Source of the DNA: Roseiarcus sp963770035
GTDB lineage: Bacteria; Pseudomonadota; Alphaproteobacteria; Rhizobiales; Beijerinckiaceae
Direction of reading: 5' to 3'
NCBI GenBank assembly: GCA_963770035.1
Contig: CAVYON010000026.1
Coordinates: 256,260 to 320,259, forward strand
DNA: 64,000 nt
Shown: positions 6,761 through 16,100 of the stretch, piece after piece
Layout of the letters: each line of letters starts with the position of its first letter
How positions within the stretch are numbered: position 1 is the first letter of the stretch
Position numbers and translations under genes: made by a program
The notes under the pieces: model-generated
Databases searched by the model: none
What the model was told of the DNA's origin: nothing
The model's input: only the letters and a program-made list of their open reading frames with translations

Positions 6761-8560
6761 ATGGCGGGGATGAGTTCGATGGACATCTCGCGGCAACGCC
6801 GAACCTCTTGGCCCGAGAGGGATCGCCCTGTTCTTCGCGACAGAGCGATCACTGCGGACGCGCTCTTGGCGCTTCTCTATGCCGTCCTTTGTCTGTCGCC
6901 GCTGGCCCTCGCGGCGCTCGCAGGGGGAACAGGCCCCGGTTTCTGGTTGAGGCTGTCTTCAGCAGTGGCGCTCGTCGGCTTTGCCATGCTGGCGGTCCAG
7001 TTCGCACTTTCCGGGCGGTTCCGCGTCGTAACTGAAACCATCGGCATCGACCTTTTGATGCGATTCCACCAGGCCATGGGCAGAATGCTTGTCGCTTTCG
7101 TTCTGCTGCACCCCGTACTTTACCTCGTGCCGTCGCTTTGGGCGTCGCATGCACAGTCTCTGGCTCTGGTTCGATCCCTCGCCTTGTCGGCCGGGATCCG
7201 AACCGGGTTCGTCGCATGGCTCCTGGTCGCCTTGCTGGCATCGTTAGCGGTTTGGCGGCGAAGCTTGCCAATCACCTACGAAACTTGGCGTGTTGTTCAC
7301 GCCGGAGGCGCCGCGGCCATTCTTGCGCTCAGCCTTCACCATCTGCTTCGCGTAGGAGTCTATAGCGCCAATCCGTTGCTGCGCGGCTTTTGGATCGTGC
7401 TCGTTGCGCTGGCTTTTTTGTCGATGGCGCATATTTTTGTCGTCATTCCGCTCATGCAACGGCGGTCGGGCTATCGGGTGGCGTCGAACCGAAAGGTCGG
7501 CGACCACACTTGGGAGCTTACCCTCGAACCCGAAGCTGGAAAGGCAGTTGACTTTGTTCCGGGCCAATTCGTTTGGCTCAAGGTGGCTGATACTCCGTTT
7601 GGGCTTTCCGAGCATCCCTTTTCGATCTCGTCAGCGCCAGTGCAACGACCGCAGTTGGCGTTTACGATCAAGGAAAGCGGCGACTTCACCGGCAAAATTG
7701 GCGAACTCAATCCAGGTGCGAGGGTCTATCTTGCCGGTCCTCACGGCAACTTCACCGCTGACCGCGGCAAACCTGGACCAATCACTTTCGTGGCCGGAGG
7801 CGTCGGAATAGCTCCGATCGTTAGCATGCTCCGGCAATTGGCGGCCGACCGTTATCCTCAACCTGTTTCATTGATCTACGGCAATCGCCTGCAGGAGCAA
7901 ATTCTCTATCGGGACGAGTTAGACCGCATGAAGGACATCTTGGACCTAACCGTCCATTTCGTCCTGTCGAAACCGCCGCCCTGCTGGCGGGGCGCTGTCG
8001 GCGATCTGACTCCTGAGGTCCTGAAATCGTGCCTTGAGAAATCCGCGGCAGCCGCACATTACTTTGTATGCGGACCACCGGCGATGATGGACAGCGTCGC
8101 GAGGACATTGAGGGACCTCGGGGTCCCCCGAGGACGAATCATCAGTGAGCGCTTCGATCTCGCCGAGGGCAAGGGGCTTACGCAGACCCTTCGCGCACGG
8201 GCGCTGCATATCAGCCTTGCCACTGTATTTGCGGGTGCTGCGGTTGTCTTCGCGGTCATTGTCGGGGCGCCCATCGGACACGGCAGCGGTCACGGCTTCC
8301 TAATCGACAAGCATTTGGAAGCGGGCCTGATTTGCGAATCCTGCCATAGCAGGGCCTCGTCATCCGCTGCGCCGGACATGGCATTGTGCACCAGTTGTCA
8401 CGGGAGCTATTCTCAGATCGCCGCTCAGACTGCGTCCGACCGGCCCAATCCACATGCCTCCCATCTTGGCAAGGTTCCCTGCGCATCCTGTCATCGTGTG
8501 CACGAGGCTTCACGGATGTCTTGCAACGAGTGCCATACCTTTGCCAAAAGGCCCCCCTGA
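6761..8560 (+). CDS. Ferric-reductase-like membrane protein fused to FAD/NAD domain and tetrahaem cytochrome c
   Basis: A 599-residue electron-transfer fusion. Residues about 33-230 hold six membrane spans of the ferric-reductase type, with paired His in spans 3 (RFHQAMG, LLHPVLY) and 5 (VVHAGG, LSLHHLL) to hold two b haems. Residues about 240-465 are a ferredoxin-reductase-like FAD/NAD(P) domain (SEHPFSISSAP, FVAGGVGIAPI, CGPPAMM). A seventh span at about 480-502 leads to a C-terminal domain with four CxxCH motifs: CESCH, CTSCH, CASCH and CNECH at about 525, 543, 574 and 588. Topology puts the flavin inside and the c haems outside. The ATG at 6761 is preferred over the TTG at 6740. The protein acceptor is inference. 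Confidence 0.85.
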   Translation: MAGMSSMDISRQRRTSWPERDRPVLRDRAITADALLALLYAVLCLSPLALAALAGGTGPGFWLRLSSAVALVGFAMLAVQFALSGRFRVVTETIGIDLLMRFHQAMGRMLVAFVLLHPVLYLVPSLWASHAQSLALVRSLALSAGIRTGFVAWLLVALLASLAVWRRSLPITYETWRVVHAGGAAAILALSLHHLLRVGVYSANPLLRGFWIVLVALAFLSMAHIFVVIPLMQRRSGYRVASNRKVGDHTWELTLEPEAGKAVDFVPGQFVWLKVADTPFGLSEHPFSISSAPVQRPQLAFTIKESGDFTGKIGELNPGARVYLAGPHGNFTADRGKPGPITFVAGGVGIAPIVSMLRQLAADRYPQPVSLIYGNRLQEQILYRDELDRMKDILDLTVHFVLSKPPPCWRGAVGDLTPEVLKSCLEKSAAAAHYFVCGPPAMMDSVARTLRDLGVPRGRIISERFDLAEGKGLTQTLRARALHISLATVFAGAAVVFAVIVGAPIGHGSGHGFLIDKHLEAGLICESCHSRASSSAAPDMALCTSCHGSYSQIAAQTASDRPNPHASHLGKVPCASCHRVHEASRMSCNECHTFAKRPP

Positions 8561-8708
8561 GGCGTCCTACTCCATATCGTGTACCCGCGGTTTCTAGCGT
8601 TCTCCACCCGAAGCGGGGTGATCGAAAAGGTCCGAAACGCGTCGAACTCGGCCATCCGACCCTTGATTGACATGTCGCCGCAATCAAACTGAGCCATTAC
8701 CAGACTAG

Positions 8709-9722
8709 TCAATCCGCCTCGCCGTCGGGCGCGGCCCCGTCAAGGCCGCGCAAAAACCCGAGCAGCGCGGTGTTGACCTCCTCCGGCCGCTCCTGCTGCG
8801 TCCAGTGGCCGCAGCCGGGCAGGATGACGATGCCGCGCAGGTCCGCGACGTGTTGTCTCAGGCTGGCGATCAGCTTCTCGACCCCGGTGAAGCCGACGAC
8901 CAGGTCGCGGTCGCCCGCGACATAGAGCGCCGGAACCGTCACCTTCAGTCCGGCGAACGGCGCCATCAGATCCCAGTTGCGATCGATGTTGCGATACCAG
9001 TTGAGACCGCCGCGAAAGCCGGTCCGGGCGAATTCGCCGGCGTAGAAGTCGATATCCACCTCGGTCAGCCAGGCCGGCAGCGTCGGCGGGTCGATCATCC
9101 GGGTCAAAAAGCCGCCCTCGCGCGGGATCATGCCCGGCGCCGCGTCTCCCGGCGCATCGACCGGATTGCGGCGGGGAACGTCGCCCGAAGCGGAGTAAAG
9201 CAGCCGGCGGATCGCGGCGCGCGGATCGCGCTCGAATTCGGCCTCGGCGGCGCCGGGCGCCTGGAAATAGAGCTGGTAGAAAAGGGCGCGCTCGGATTGC
9301 GGCATGACGCTCGTCGGGCGCGCTTGTCCGCGCGGGCGGAACGGCACGCTGAGAGCCGCCACGCCGCGAAAGCGATCCGGCCGGAACAGCGCGCAATGCC
9401 AGGCGACCGGCGCGCCCCAGTCGTGACCGACGACGACCGCCTGATCGGCGCCGAGCGCGTCCACGACCCCGACCATGTCGCCAACCAGGTGGAAGAGCGT
9501 ATAGGCCTCGATCGCCTCGGGCCGGTCGGTCTGCCCATAGCCGCGCATGTCGGGCGCGACGGCATGATAGCCGGCCTCGGCCAGCGCCTTGAGCTGATGG
9601 CGCCAGGAATACCAGCTCTCCGGCCAGCCGTGGCAGAGGAGGACGAGCGGCCCCTCGCCGGCCTCGGCGACATGGATGCGAAGGCCGTTCGCCTCGACAA
9701 ACCGATGCGTGATCTCGGTCAC
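8709..9722 (-). CDS. Alpha/beta hydrolase, epoxide hydrolase type
   Basis: A 337-residue soluble epoxide-hydrolase-like enzyme that would open epoxides through an Asp nucleophile. The oxyanion region HGWPESWYSW and the nucleophile elbow VVGHDWGAP (Asp101) are clear, as is the late GCGHWTQQE carrying the catalytic His. Cap-domain Tyr residues lie in FYQLYFQ and LNWYRN. The GTG at 9722 is chosen because GGAGAGAGG precedes it closely and homology-like sequence starts there. An upstream ATG-led extension to 9794 is not family-like. Stand-alone gene. Confidence 0.87.
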   Translation of the reverse strand: MTEITHRFVEANGLRIHVAEAGEGPLVLLCHGWPESWYSWRHQLKALAEAGYHAVAPDMRGYGQTDRPEAIEAYTLFHLVGDMVGVVDALGADQAVVVGHDWGAPVAWHCALFRPDRFRGVAALSVPFRPRGQARPTSVMPQSERALFYQLYFQAPGAAEAEFERDPRAAIRRLLYSASGDVPRRNPVDAPGDAAPGMIPREGGFLTRMIDPPTLPAWLTEVDIDFYAGEFARTGFRGGLNWYRNIDRNWDLMAPFAGLKVTVPALYVAGDRDLVVGFTGVEKLIASLRQHVADLRGIVILPGCGHWTQQERPEEVNTALLGFLRGLDGAAPDGEAD

Positions 9723-10035
9723 TGCGCCTCTCTCCAAACCGACCGAACACAGCCGTACGATGCGTAGCGTGCCTCGAAAGCCTGGCCTCGGCAAGCCGCC
9801 CGAGGGGAGCGAGAGACGGCCGAGCCTCCGCTCAAGCCGCGGGGGAGCGGTCCATCAACATGCGTAGGCGGCGGGGACTCTCCGGGCGAAGCCCTCCGAA
9901 CGCCGTCGCTCGATGCGTCAGAATGACCAATTGATTAACCTCAAGTTGTATTGAATTGAATTGCAACCATTTCGGGCGAAAGGCGCTTGTATCGGGTTGC
10001 ACGCGCTCACACGCCTTTTTGGTGAGGTTTTCCGC

Positions 10036-10518
10036 ATGCTCTCCCGCAAGTTTCTTCCCGACAGAGCAAAATCGATCGAGGCGGAGGCCGACGCGCTGGT
10101 CGAGGCGCACGGCGCGCACGCGCGCGAGGCCTCCCACCATATGGAACGACAAGCCAACGATCTCGGCGCGGCGCTCTTCTGGCGGTCGGTCAAGAGAGCC
10201 CTGTCCCGCAGACAGATCGCAAAGGAGACGGACATTTTGCCTCCGGCGAGGGCGCACAATTGCCTCACCTGCCTCGCGGAGCGATTTTCCGGGACGCACG
10301 AGAGCGGAGCGCCTGCCCTGCCCGCGGCCTGCCTCTCATGCGTGGCGCAACGGCTGAGCGGAGGCTCGCGTCGTCGGATCACGGACGCGCGGGAGCCCCA
10401 GGTCTTGCTTGCCGGCGCTCCGGCGCAACATGATGGATCGTTGCCGAACCACGAGCGTCAAGCCGCTTCTGCGCAGCCGGAGGAGTTGCGGGTCTTGCAG
10501 CCAAAGGGGAGGCTTTGA
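10036..10518 (+). CDS. Hypothetical protein, helical N-terminus with cysteine pairs
   Basis: A 160-residue reading frame of no certain function. The first 65 residues (MLSRKFLPDRAKSIEAEADAL onward) look like a short helical module seen in small rhizobial proteins. After it come CLTCL and CLSC pairs that could hold a metal, then a disordered tail. The ATG at 10036 is taken over an ORF start at 9961 because the domain starts there. The tail may be non-native. It has no operon partners. Confidence 0.45.
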   Translation: MLSRKFLPDRAKSIEAEADALVEAHGAHAREASHHMERQANDLGAALFWRSVKRALSRRQIAKETDILPPARAHNCLTCLAERFSGTHESGAPALPAACLSCVAQRLSGGSRRRITDAREPQVLLAGAPAQHDGSLPNHERQAASAQPEELRVLQPKGRL

Positions 10519-10777
10519 CCAGGCACGGTCGACACAGCCCGCCCGCTGCTTCCCGAACGGCCTGCGCTGTGCGATTGTTCCTGCGCTGTCCCAGATTTCC
10601 TTGCAAAAGGAAATCGAATGAGTGGTCACGCCTCGCGCTTGCGGCGGCGCCGGGCGCTCCGCTAAGGGGAGCAGATCGTCGGAAGCGGCGCTAAACGCCA
10701 TGACGGAAGGCGCAGGGCGCCGCGCCTTCCGAAACGCCGCCAACGGCGAAAGAGCCAGAGAGAGCGAACAGCTAGCG

Positions 10778-12193
10778 ATGTCCACTTCGATCCGCAAGCG
10801 CGAAGGCCGCCTCGCGTCCGAGACGGTCACCGCCCTCAACGCCGACCTCGCCGCCCGCTTCGGCAATCGATTCACCGCCTCCGAGGCGATCCGCCGCCAG
10901 CACGGCCACACACTGACCTGGCTCGAGAACCAGCCGCCGGACGCCGTCGTGTTCGCCGAGACGCGCGACGACGTGATCGATCTGGTGAACCTGTGCGCCA
11001 GACACGATGCGCCGATCATCCCGTTTGGGGCCGGCTCCTCGCTCGAAGGCCACGTCAACGCGCCGCACGGCGGCGTGTCGCTCGACTGCTCGCGGATGAA
11101 CGCGGTCCTCGCCGTCCACGCCGAGGACCTCGACTGCGTGGTCGAGCCCGGCGTCACCCGCGTCCAACTCAACAGCTACCTGCATGACAGCGGCCTTTTC
11201 TTCCCGATCGACCCGGGCGCCGACGCTTCCCTCGGCGGCATGGCCTCGACCCGCGCCTCGGGCACCAACGCCGTGCGCTACGGCACCATGAAGGACCTCG
11301 TGCTGTCGCTCGGCGTCGTCACCGCCGACGGGACGTTTTTGCGTACCGGAACGCGCGCGAAAAAATCCTCGGCGGGCTACGACCTGACCCATCTGTTCGT
11401 CGGCGCGGAGGGCACGCTCGGCGTCATCGTCGAAGTGACGTTGAAACTGTCCGGCGTTCCGGAGGCGATCTCGGCGGCGACCTGCACCTTTCCCGACGTG
11501 CGCTCGGCCTGCAACGCGACCATTCAGACCATCCAGTCGGCGTTGCCGATCGCCCGGATCGAACTGCTCGACACGCTGACCGTGCGCGGTTGCAACGCCT
11601 ATTCGCATCTCGACCTGCCCGAAGCGCCGACGCTGATGGTCGAATTCCATGGCACCGAGCAAGGCGTCGCCGAACAGGCCGCCCGGTTCGGCGAAATCGC
11701 CGGCGAGAACGGCGGCGGAAACTTCGCCTGGGCGACCCGGCCCGAGGAGCGCAGCCGGCTGTGGAAGGCGCGCCACGACGTGTTTTTTGCGCAAGGGGCG
11801 TTGCGCCCCGGGGCCCGGCCGTTCGCCACCGACACCTGCGTGCCGATTTCGCGCCTCGCCGACTGCGTCGAGGAGACGCTCGCCGACATCGCCGCGAGCG
11901 GGCTCGTCGCGCCGATCGTCGGTCATGTCGGCGACGGCAATTTTCACGTCAGCCCGATCGTCGATATGACCAATGCAAAGGAGATCGAGGCGGCGGACGC
12001 CTTCGCTTCCCGCCTCGCCCACCGCGCCATCGCCATGGGCGGCACTTGCACCGGCGAGCACGGCATAGGCCAGAAGAAGATCGCCTACATGGAAGACGAG
12101 CACGGGACGGCGGCGGTGGATCTGATGCGCCGCGTGAAGGCCGCCTTCGATCCGCGGAACATTTTCAATCCGGGAAAGGTTTTTGCCCAGTAG
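10778..12193 (+). CDS. FAD-linked oxidase, D-lactate dehydrogenase (cytochrome) type
   Basis: A 471-residue flavoprotein of the GlcD/Dld family, which oxidises D-2-hydroxy acids and passes electrons to cytochrome c or quinone. The FAD-binding domain shows PFGAGSSLEGHVNAPHGG, DPGADASLGGMASTRASGTN and HLFVGAEGTLGVI. The C-terminal domain ends with GTCTGEHGIGQKK and DPRNIFNPGKV. The ATG at 10778 gives the usual family length. Earlier in-frame starts add an unrelated tail. It has no neighbouring glcE/F subunits, which favours the single-chain D-lactate-type enzyme, but the substrate is not proven. Confidence 0.88.
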   Translation: MSTSIRKREGRLASETVTALNADLAARFGNRFTASEAIRRQHGHTLTWLENQPPDAVVFAETRDDVIDLVNLCARHDAPIIPFGAGSSLEGHVNAPHGGVSLDCSRMNAVLAVHAEDLDCVVEPGVTRVQLNSYLHDSGLFFPIDPGADASLGGMASTRASGTNAVRYGTMKDLVLSLGVVTADGTFLRTGTRAKKSSAGYDLTHLFVGAEGTLGVIVEVTLKLSGVPEAISAATCTFPDVRSACNATIQTIQSALPIARIELLDTLTVRGCNAYSHLDLPEAPTLMVEFHGTEQGVAEQAARFGEIAGENGGGNFAWATRPEERSRLWKARHDVFFAQGALRPGARPFATDTCVPISRLADCVEETLADIAASGLVAPIVGHVGDGNFHVSPIVDMTNAKEIEAADAFASRLAHRAIAMGGTCTGEHGIGQKKIAYMEDEHGTAAVDLMRRVKAAFDPRNIFNPGKVFAQ

Positions 12194-12504
12194 GGACTGA
12201 AATCGGCCGATCGGTGCGGGACTGAATGGCGGTTCCGCGCAAGGAAGGGTCGGTATCCCTATTGCGAAATGGGTCGAATTGACCGGGATTTAGGATTTCT
12301 TTGCGACACTGCCGAAGTGGATAGGGCAGACCGTTCGACTAGGCCGCTGCAAGCTTCGGCTCTTGCGAGCGCCGAAGCCTCGCAGACGGGCCTGCGGGAT
12401 GCTGAGACGCTAAGGTCGTCCCGCTAGTAGATGGGGTCGCTGCGTCCGTTCGCCGCGTTGAATGTCGTGTGCAAACCTGCGAGGCATGGTTAGGGAGCTT
12501 AGGA
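12194..12504. other. Gene-free stretch
   Basis: About 310 bases between the dehydrogenase and a small hypothetical gene. I see no credible gene, RNA or repeat in it. Confidence 0.5.
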
Positions 12505-12729
12505 ATGGCGATGAAAACCAAGCGACCTAGGTCTAACCTTGATGTGAAGGAAACGCGCCAGAATCCCGGCCGCTTTGAATTCTGTGTCGAGGTGATCAAT
12601 CCCAGAAACGGCTGGGCCGAGCTTTTGCCGGAAGAATTTGATATTGTCTCCGCTCTTCATGTGATTGAAACCCTAAGCGCCGAAGGAGCGAAGTTGTATT
12701 CCAGGCCTGTCGTCTTGTCATCGAAATAA
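12505..12729 (+). CDS. Small hypothetical protein
   Basis: A 74-residue reading frame beginning MAMKTKRPRSNLDVKET. AGGGAG lies about eight bases before the ATG. The composition (mixed charged and hydrophobic, RNGWAELLPEEFDIVSALHVIETL) looks like a real small folded protein rather than a shadow, and its local base composition is lower in GC than its neighbours. No function is recognised. A longer start at 12469 is possible. Confidence 0.45.
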   Translation: MAMKTKRPRSNLDVKETRQNPGRFEFCVEVINPRNGWAELLPEEFDIVSALHVIETLSAEGAKLYSRPVVLSSK

Positions 12730-13070
12730 GTTCGCTAGACGCCGAGCCGCTGGATCCCCTGTGGCGAAGTAAAGTCGGGATTGCAGCGCATCTCAACCGA
12801 CCCTTGCGGGATTCCTCGCGAGATGGCTTATGGTGAGCGTGCTTTCGGCTCGGCGCCGGTGCGGGGTGGCGTCTTGCCCACCGCGCATCGCCACACGCCG
12901 CGCCGGCGGCGAGCATGGCGGCGGCCAGGAGGCGGTCGCTATATGGGGGCGACCTTGGGACAGCCGCGTAGGTTTCCTGCGCTGCCGACGCGGACTTCGA
13001 TGCGCGGAACGGTTTCGACCCGGGCACGGTTTCCTTGTCATTGTGTCGGTTCGAGCGCGGAGGTCCAATC
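12730..13070. other. Gene-free stretch
   Basis: About 340 bases before the hypothetical gene at 13071. The only reading frames here are high-GC shadows. I see no gene, RNA or clear repeat. Confidence 0.5.
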
Positions 13071-13655
13071 GTGAAAATCGCAGTCGTCGGCTGGGGCTCG
13101 GTGGTGCGGGATCCTCGGGACCTCAAGGCCGCCGCGCAATTTGCGCCGAACGGCCCGCTCCTGCCGATCGAGTTCTGCCGCGTCTCGCGAGGCCGGCGGT
13201 TGACCCTGGTCATCGACGAAACGTTCGGCTCCGTCTGCACAACCTATTCCGCTCCGAGCGCGCTCGCTACGCTCGACTCGGCGATGAAGAACCTGCAGGC
13301 CCGCGAGGACATGCGGGACGCCCACGGCGTCGGCTTCGTGGACCTTGCTTCCGGCAAAAGGAGCGACATCGCGATGCGACGCCATCCCGAGGCGATCGCG
13401 ACAATCGCGGCCTGGGCGCAATCGAACGGCTACGACGCGGCGATCTGGACAGCGCTCGCCAGCAACTTCCACGAGCCCGACAAGGGCGGCGAGCCCTTCT
13501 CCGTCACCGCGGCGATCCGCTATCTCGAAGCGCTCCGGGGCGAGGATGCGGCCGGGTTTGCCTCGGCAGTGGCCTATATCCATAACGCGCCGGCCGAGGT
13601 CGACACGCCGGTTCGCGATGAGGTCGGCCGGCGCTGGCCGACGAGGGCATTGTAG
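13071..13655 (+). CDS. Conserved hypothetical protein, possible GGCT-like fold
   Basis: A 194-residue protein beginning MKIAVVGWGSVVRDPRDL from a GTG. The opening WGS-x-x-x-DP pattern followed by PLLPIEFCRVSRGRRLTLVID recalls the YGSL...P...R pattern of gamma-glutamylcyclotransferase-like folds, but this is a resemblance only. The C-terminal half contains FSVTAAIRYLEAL. It has no operon partner and is followed by an inverted copy of the GGGCGTC repeat. Function unknown. Confidence 0.65.
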   Translation: MKIAVVGWGSVVRDPRDLKAAAQFAPNGPLLPIEFCRVSRGRRLTLVIDETFGSVCTTYSAPSALATLDSAMKNLQAREDMRDAHGVGFVDLASGKRSDIAMRRHPEAIATIAAWAQSNGYDAAIWTALASNFHEPDKGGEPFSVTAAIRYLEALRGEDAAGFASAVAYIHNAPAEVDTPVRDEVGRRWPTRAL

Positions 13656-13684
13656 CCGCGCTCGGCTCAAGCGCGGAACGCGGT

Positions 13685-13728
13685 CCAAAGCCTGTCGCAA
13701 GACGGGCGTCTTTTCGGACGCCCTATGG
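13685..13728 (-). repeat. GGGCGTC palindromic intergenic repeat, copy 2 (inverted)
   Basis: Read on the minus strand it gives CCATAGGGCGTCC, a short loop, GACGCCCGTCTTGCGAC and GGCTTTGG, the same block order as the copies at 3974, 34613 and 34744. It lies between two genes and could act as a bidirectional terminator. Confidence 0.7.
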
Positions 13729-13894
13729 CCCGCGTCTGCAGGACGCCCCTCGTCCTCCGCCTTGATCAAGCCCCCGTTCCGTTGCGATTCCGCCCGACAA
13801 GCGCCGGGATCGAGCGTTTAGGTCCAGCGCGTTCGAAACTCCGTTCCTCTGGCGAGGGCCTTCGGGCCTCGTTCCACCATCCCTCGAGGGGGCC

Positions 13895-16100
13895 ATGCAG
13901 GACAAGCCCGAACGCTCCGCGATCGCGGACCATGGCGATCCCCATCACGACGAGCAGTTCGCCATCGCCGCCTCTTCGTCGCTACAGGACGTTCGCCGGC
14001 TCGTGCTCAAGCACGGCGACGGATTCGGGGTGTTCGACGGCCGAGGAGACGTGCGGCCGGCGCCGGGCGGCGCCCAGGGCGTCTATTACCAGGACACGCG
14101 CCATCTCTCGGGCTTCACGCTGACGCTCGACGGCCAGGCCCCGCTGCTGCTGAGTTCGATCCTACGGGACGACAATGCGACGCTGACCTGCGACCTCACC
14201 AATCCGGATTTTTACGACAAACGGGGCAAGCTCGAACTGCCGCACGACCTCATCCATCTGCGCCGTTCTCGGTTCTTATGGAAATCGGGATGTTTCGAAC
14301 GGATCAACGTCCGCAACTTCGACGATCGCCCCCGCCGCGTCGAAGTCGCGGTGGAATTCGAGGCCGATTTCGCCGACCTGTTCGAGGTGCGCGGATTTCA
14401 CCGCGCCCGTCGCGGCGTCCTTCACGAACCGAAGGTCGAGGGCGCCTCCGTCCTGCTGAGTTACTCCGGGCTCGACAAGCGGTTACGCACCACCTCGCTG
14501 AATTTCGATCCGGCGCCGACGTCGCTCGATGGCCATCGCGCGGCTTACGCCGTCGACCTCGAGGCGGGCGAGACGCGTTCGATCTTCATCGAAGTCGATT
14601 ATCGGCAGGGCACGTTGGCCGGCAGGCCGATCCGGTCCTATTTCGTGGCGCTGCGCGACGCACGACGCGAGCTGCGCTACGCGTCGTCGCGAGCCGTCGG
14701 GATCGAGACCTCGAACGAGATCTTCAACGAGGCGGCGCGCCGCAGCGTCGCCGATCTTTACATGCTGGTCACCCAGTTGCCGGAAGGTCCCTACCCTTAC
14801 GCCGGGATCCCCTGGTTCAGCACGGTGTTCGGACGCGACGGGATCATCACGGCGCTCGAAATGCTCTGGCTCGATCCTTCGATCGCTCGGGGCGTGCTGC
14901 GCCGTCTCGCGGCGACCCAGGCGACCACCGTCGACGACGAGTTGGACGCGGAGCCCGGCAAGATCCTGCACGAGGCGCGCCATGGCGAAATGGCCGATCT
15001 CGGCGAGGTGCCGTTTCGCCGATATTACGGCAGCGTCGACTCGACGCCTCTCTTTGTGATGCTCGCCGGCGCCTATCTGGAGCGAACCGGCGACGCCGAC
15101 ACCGTGCGCGCGACTGTGGCCGAACATCCGGGCCGCCCTCGATTGGATCGAGCATTATGGCGACCGCGACGGCGACGGTTTCGTCGAATACGCTCGGCGT
15201 AACCGCCAGGGCCTCGTCAACCAGGGATGGAAGGACAGCCACGATTTCGTCTTCCACGCGGACGGATCGCTGGCGTCGCCGCCGATCGCGCTGGCGGAAG
15301 TGCAGGCCTATGTCTACGGCGCCTGGCGCGCAGCCGCCGAAATCGCCGACCGCCTTGGGCGTGAGTCCGACTTGCGCGCCTACGCCCGCAAGGCGGAGAC
15401 GATTCGCGCCGAATTCGACCGGCGGTTTTTCGACGAGGGACTGGGCACCTACGTCCTGGCGCTCGACGGCGACAAGCGGCCGTGCCGGGTGAAGGCCTCG
15501 AACGCCGGCCACGCGCTCTTTTCCGGGATCGCGCTGCCCGAGCGCGCCGCTTCGGTCGTCGAGACGCTGATGGCGAGCTCGAGCTTTTGCGGCTGGGGAA
15601 TCCGCACCATCGCGTCGACAGAGGCCCGTTACAACCCGATGAGCTACCATAACGGGTCGGTCTGGCCGCATGACAACGCGCTGATCGCGTCAGGTTTCGC
15701 ACGTTACGGGTTCCGGCGCGAGGCGGCGGAAGTGTTCGAGGGCCTGTTCCGCGCCTCAACCTATGTCGACTTGCGGCGCCTGCCCGAGCTCCTGTGCGGA
15801 TTCCCGCGCAAGAAGAATTGCGGGCCCACCTTCTATCCCGTCGCCTGCGCGCCCCAGGCCTGGGCCGCGGCGGCGCCGCTGTCGCTCATCCAGTCCTGTC
15901 TGGGGCTGACGTTCGACCCGGCCGCACCCCAAATCACCTTTTCCGAGCCGGTCCTGCCGGCATTCCTGGACAGCATCATCCTGAGGGGGCTGACGGTCGC
16001 CGGCACGGGGGCCGACATCGCCCTGAGGCGTTCCCGGCAGCAGGTCGTCGTCGAGGTTCTCGACCGCAGCGGTTCCGTGACCGTGGTCACGAGGACCTGA
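13895..16100 (+). CDS. Amylo-alpha-1,6-glucosidase (glycogen debranching), frameshifted
   Basis: A debranching-type enzyme of about 735 residues, acting on alpha-1,6 branches of glycogen-like glucans. The N-terminal GDE domain (VFDGRGDVRPAPGGAQGVYYQ) and catalytic barrel (GIPWFSTVFGRDGIITALE; YGDRDGDGFVEYARRN; MSYHNGSVWPHDNALIASG) are intact, but the frame changes by one extra base within 15104-15114. Before it reads DADTVR, and after it LWPNIRAALDWIEHYG in another frame. Nothing else is damaged, so a sequencing error or a very recent mutation is likely. It overlaps the convergent glycosyltransferase by 14 bases, and the two may serve one glucan pathway. Confidence 0.85.
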
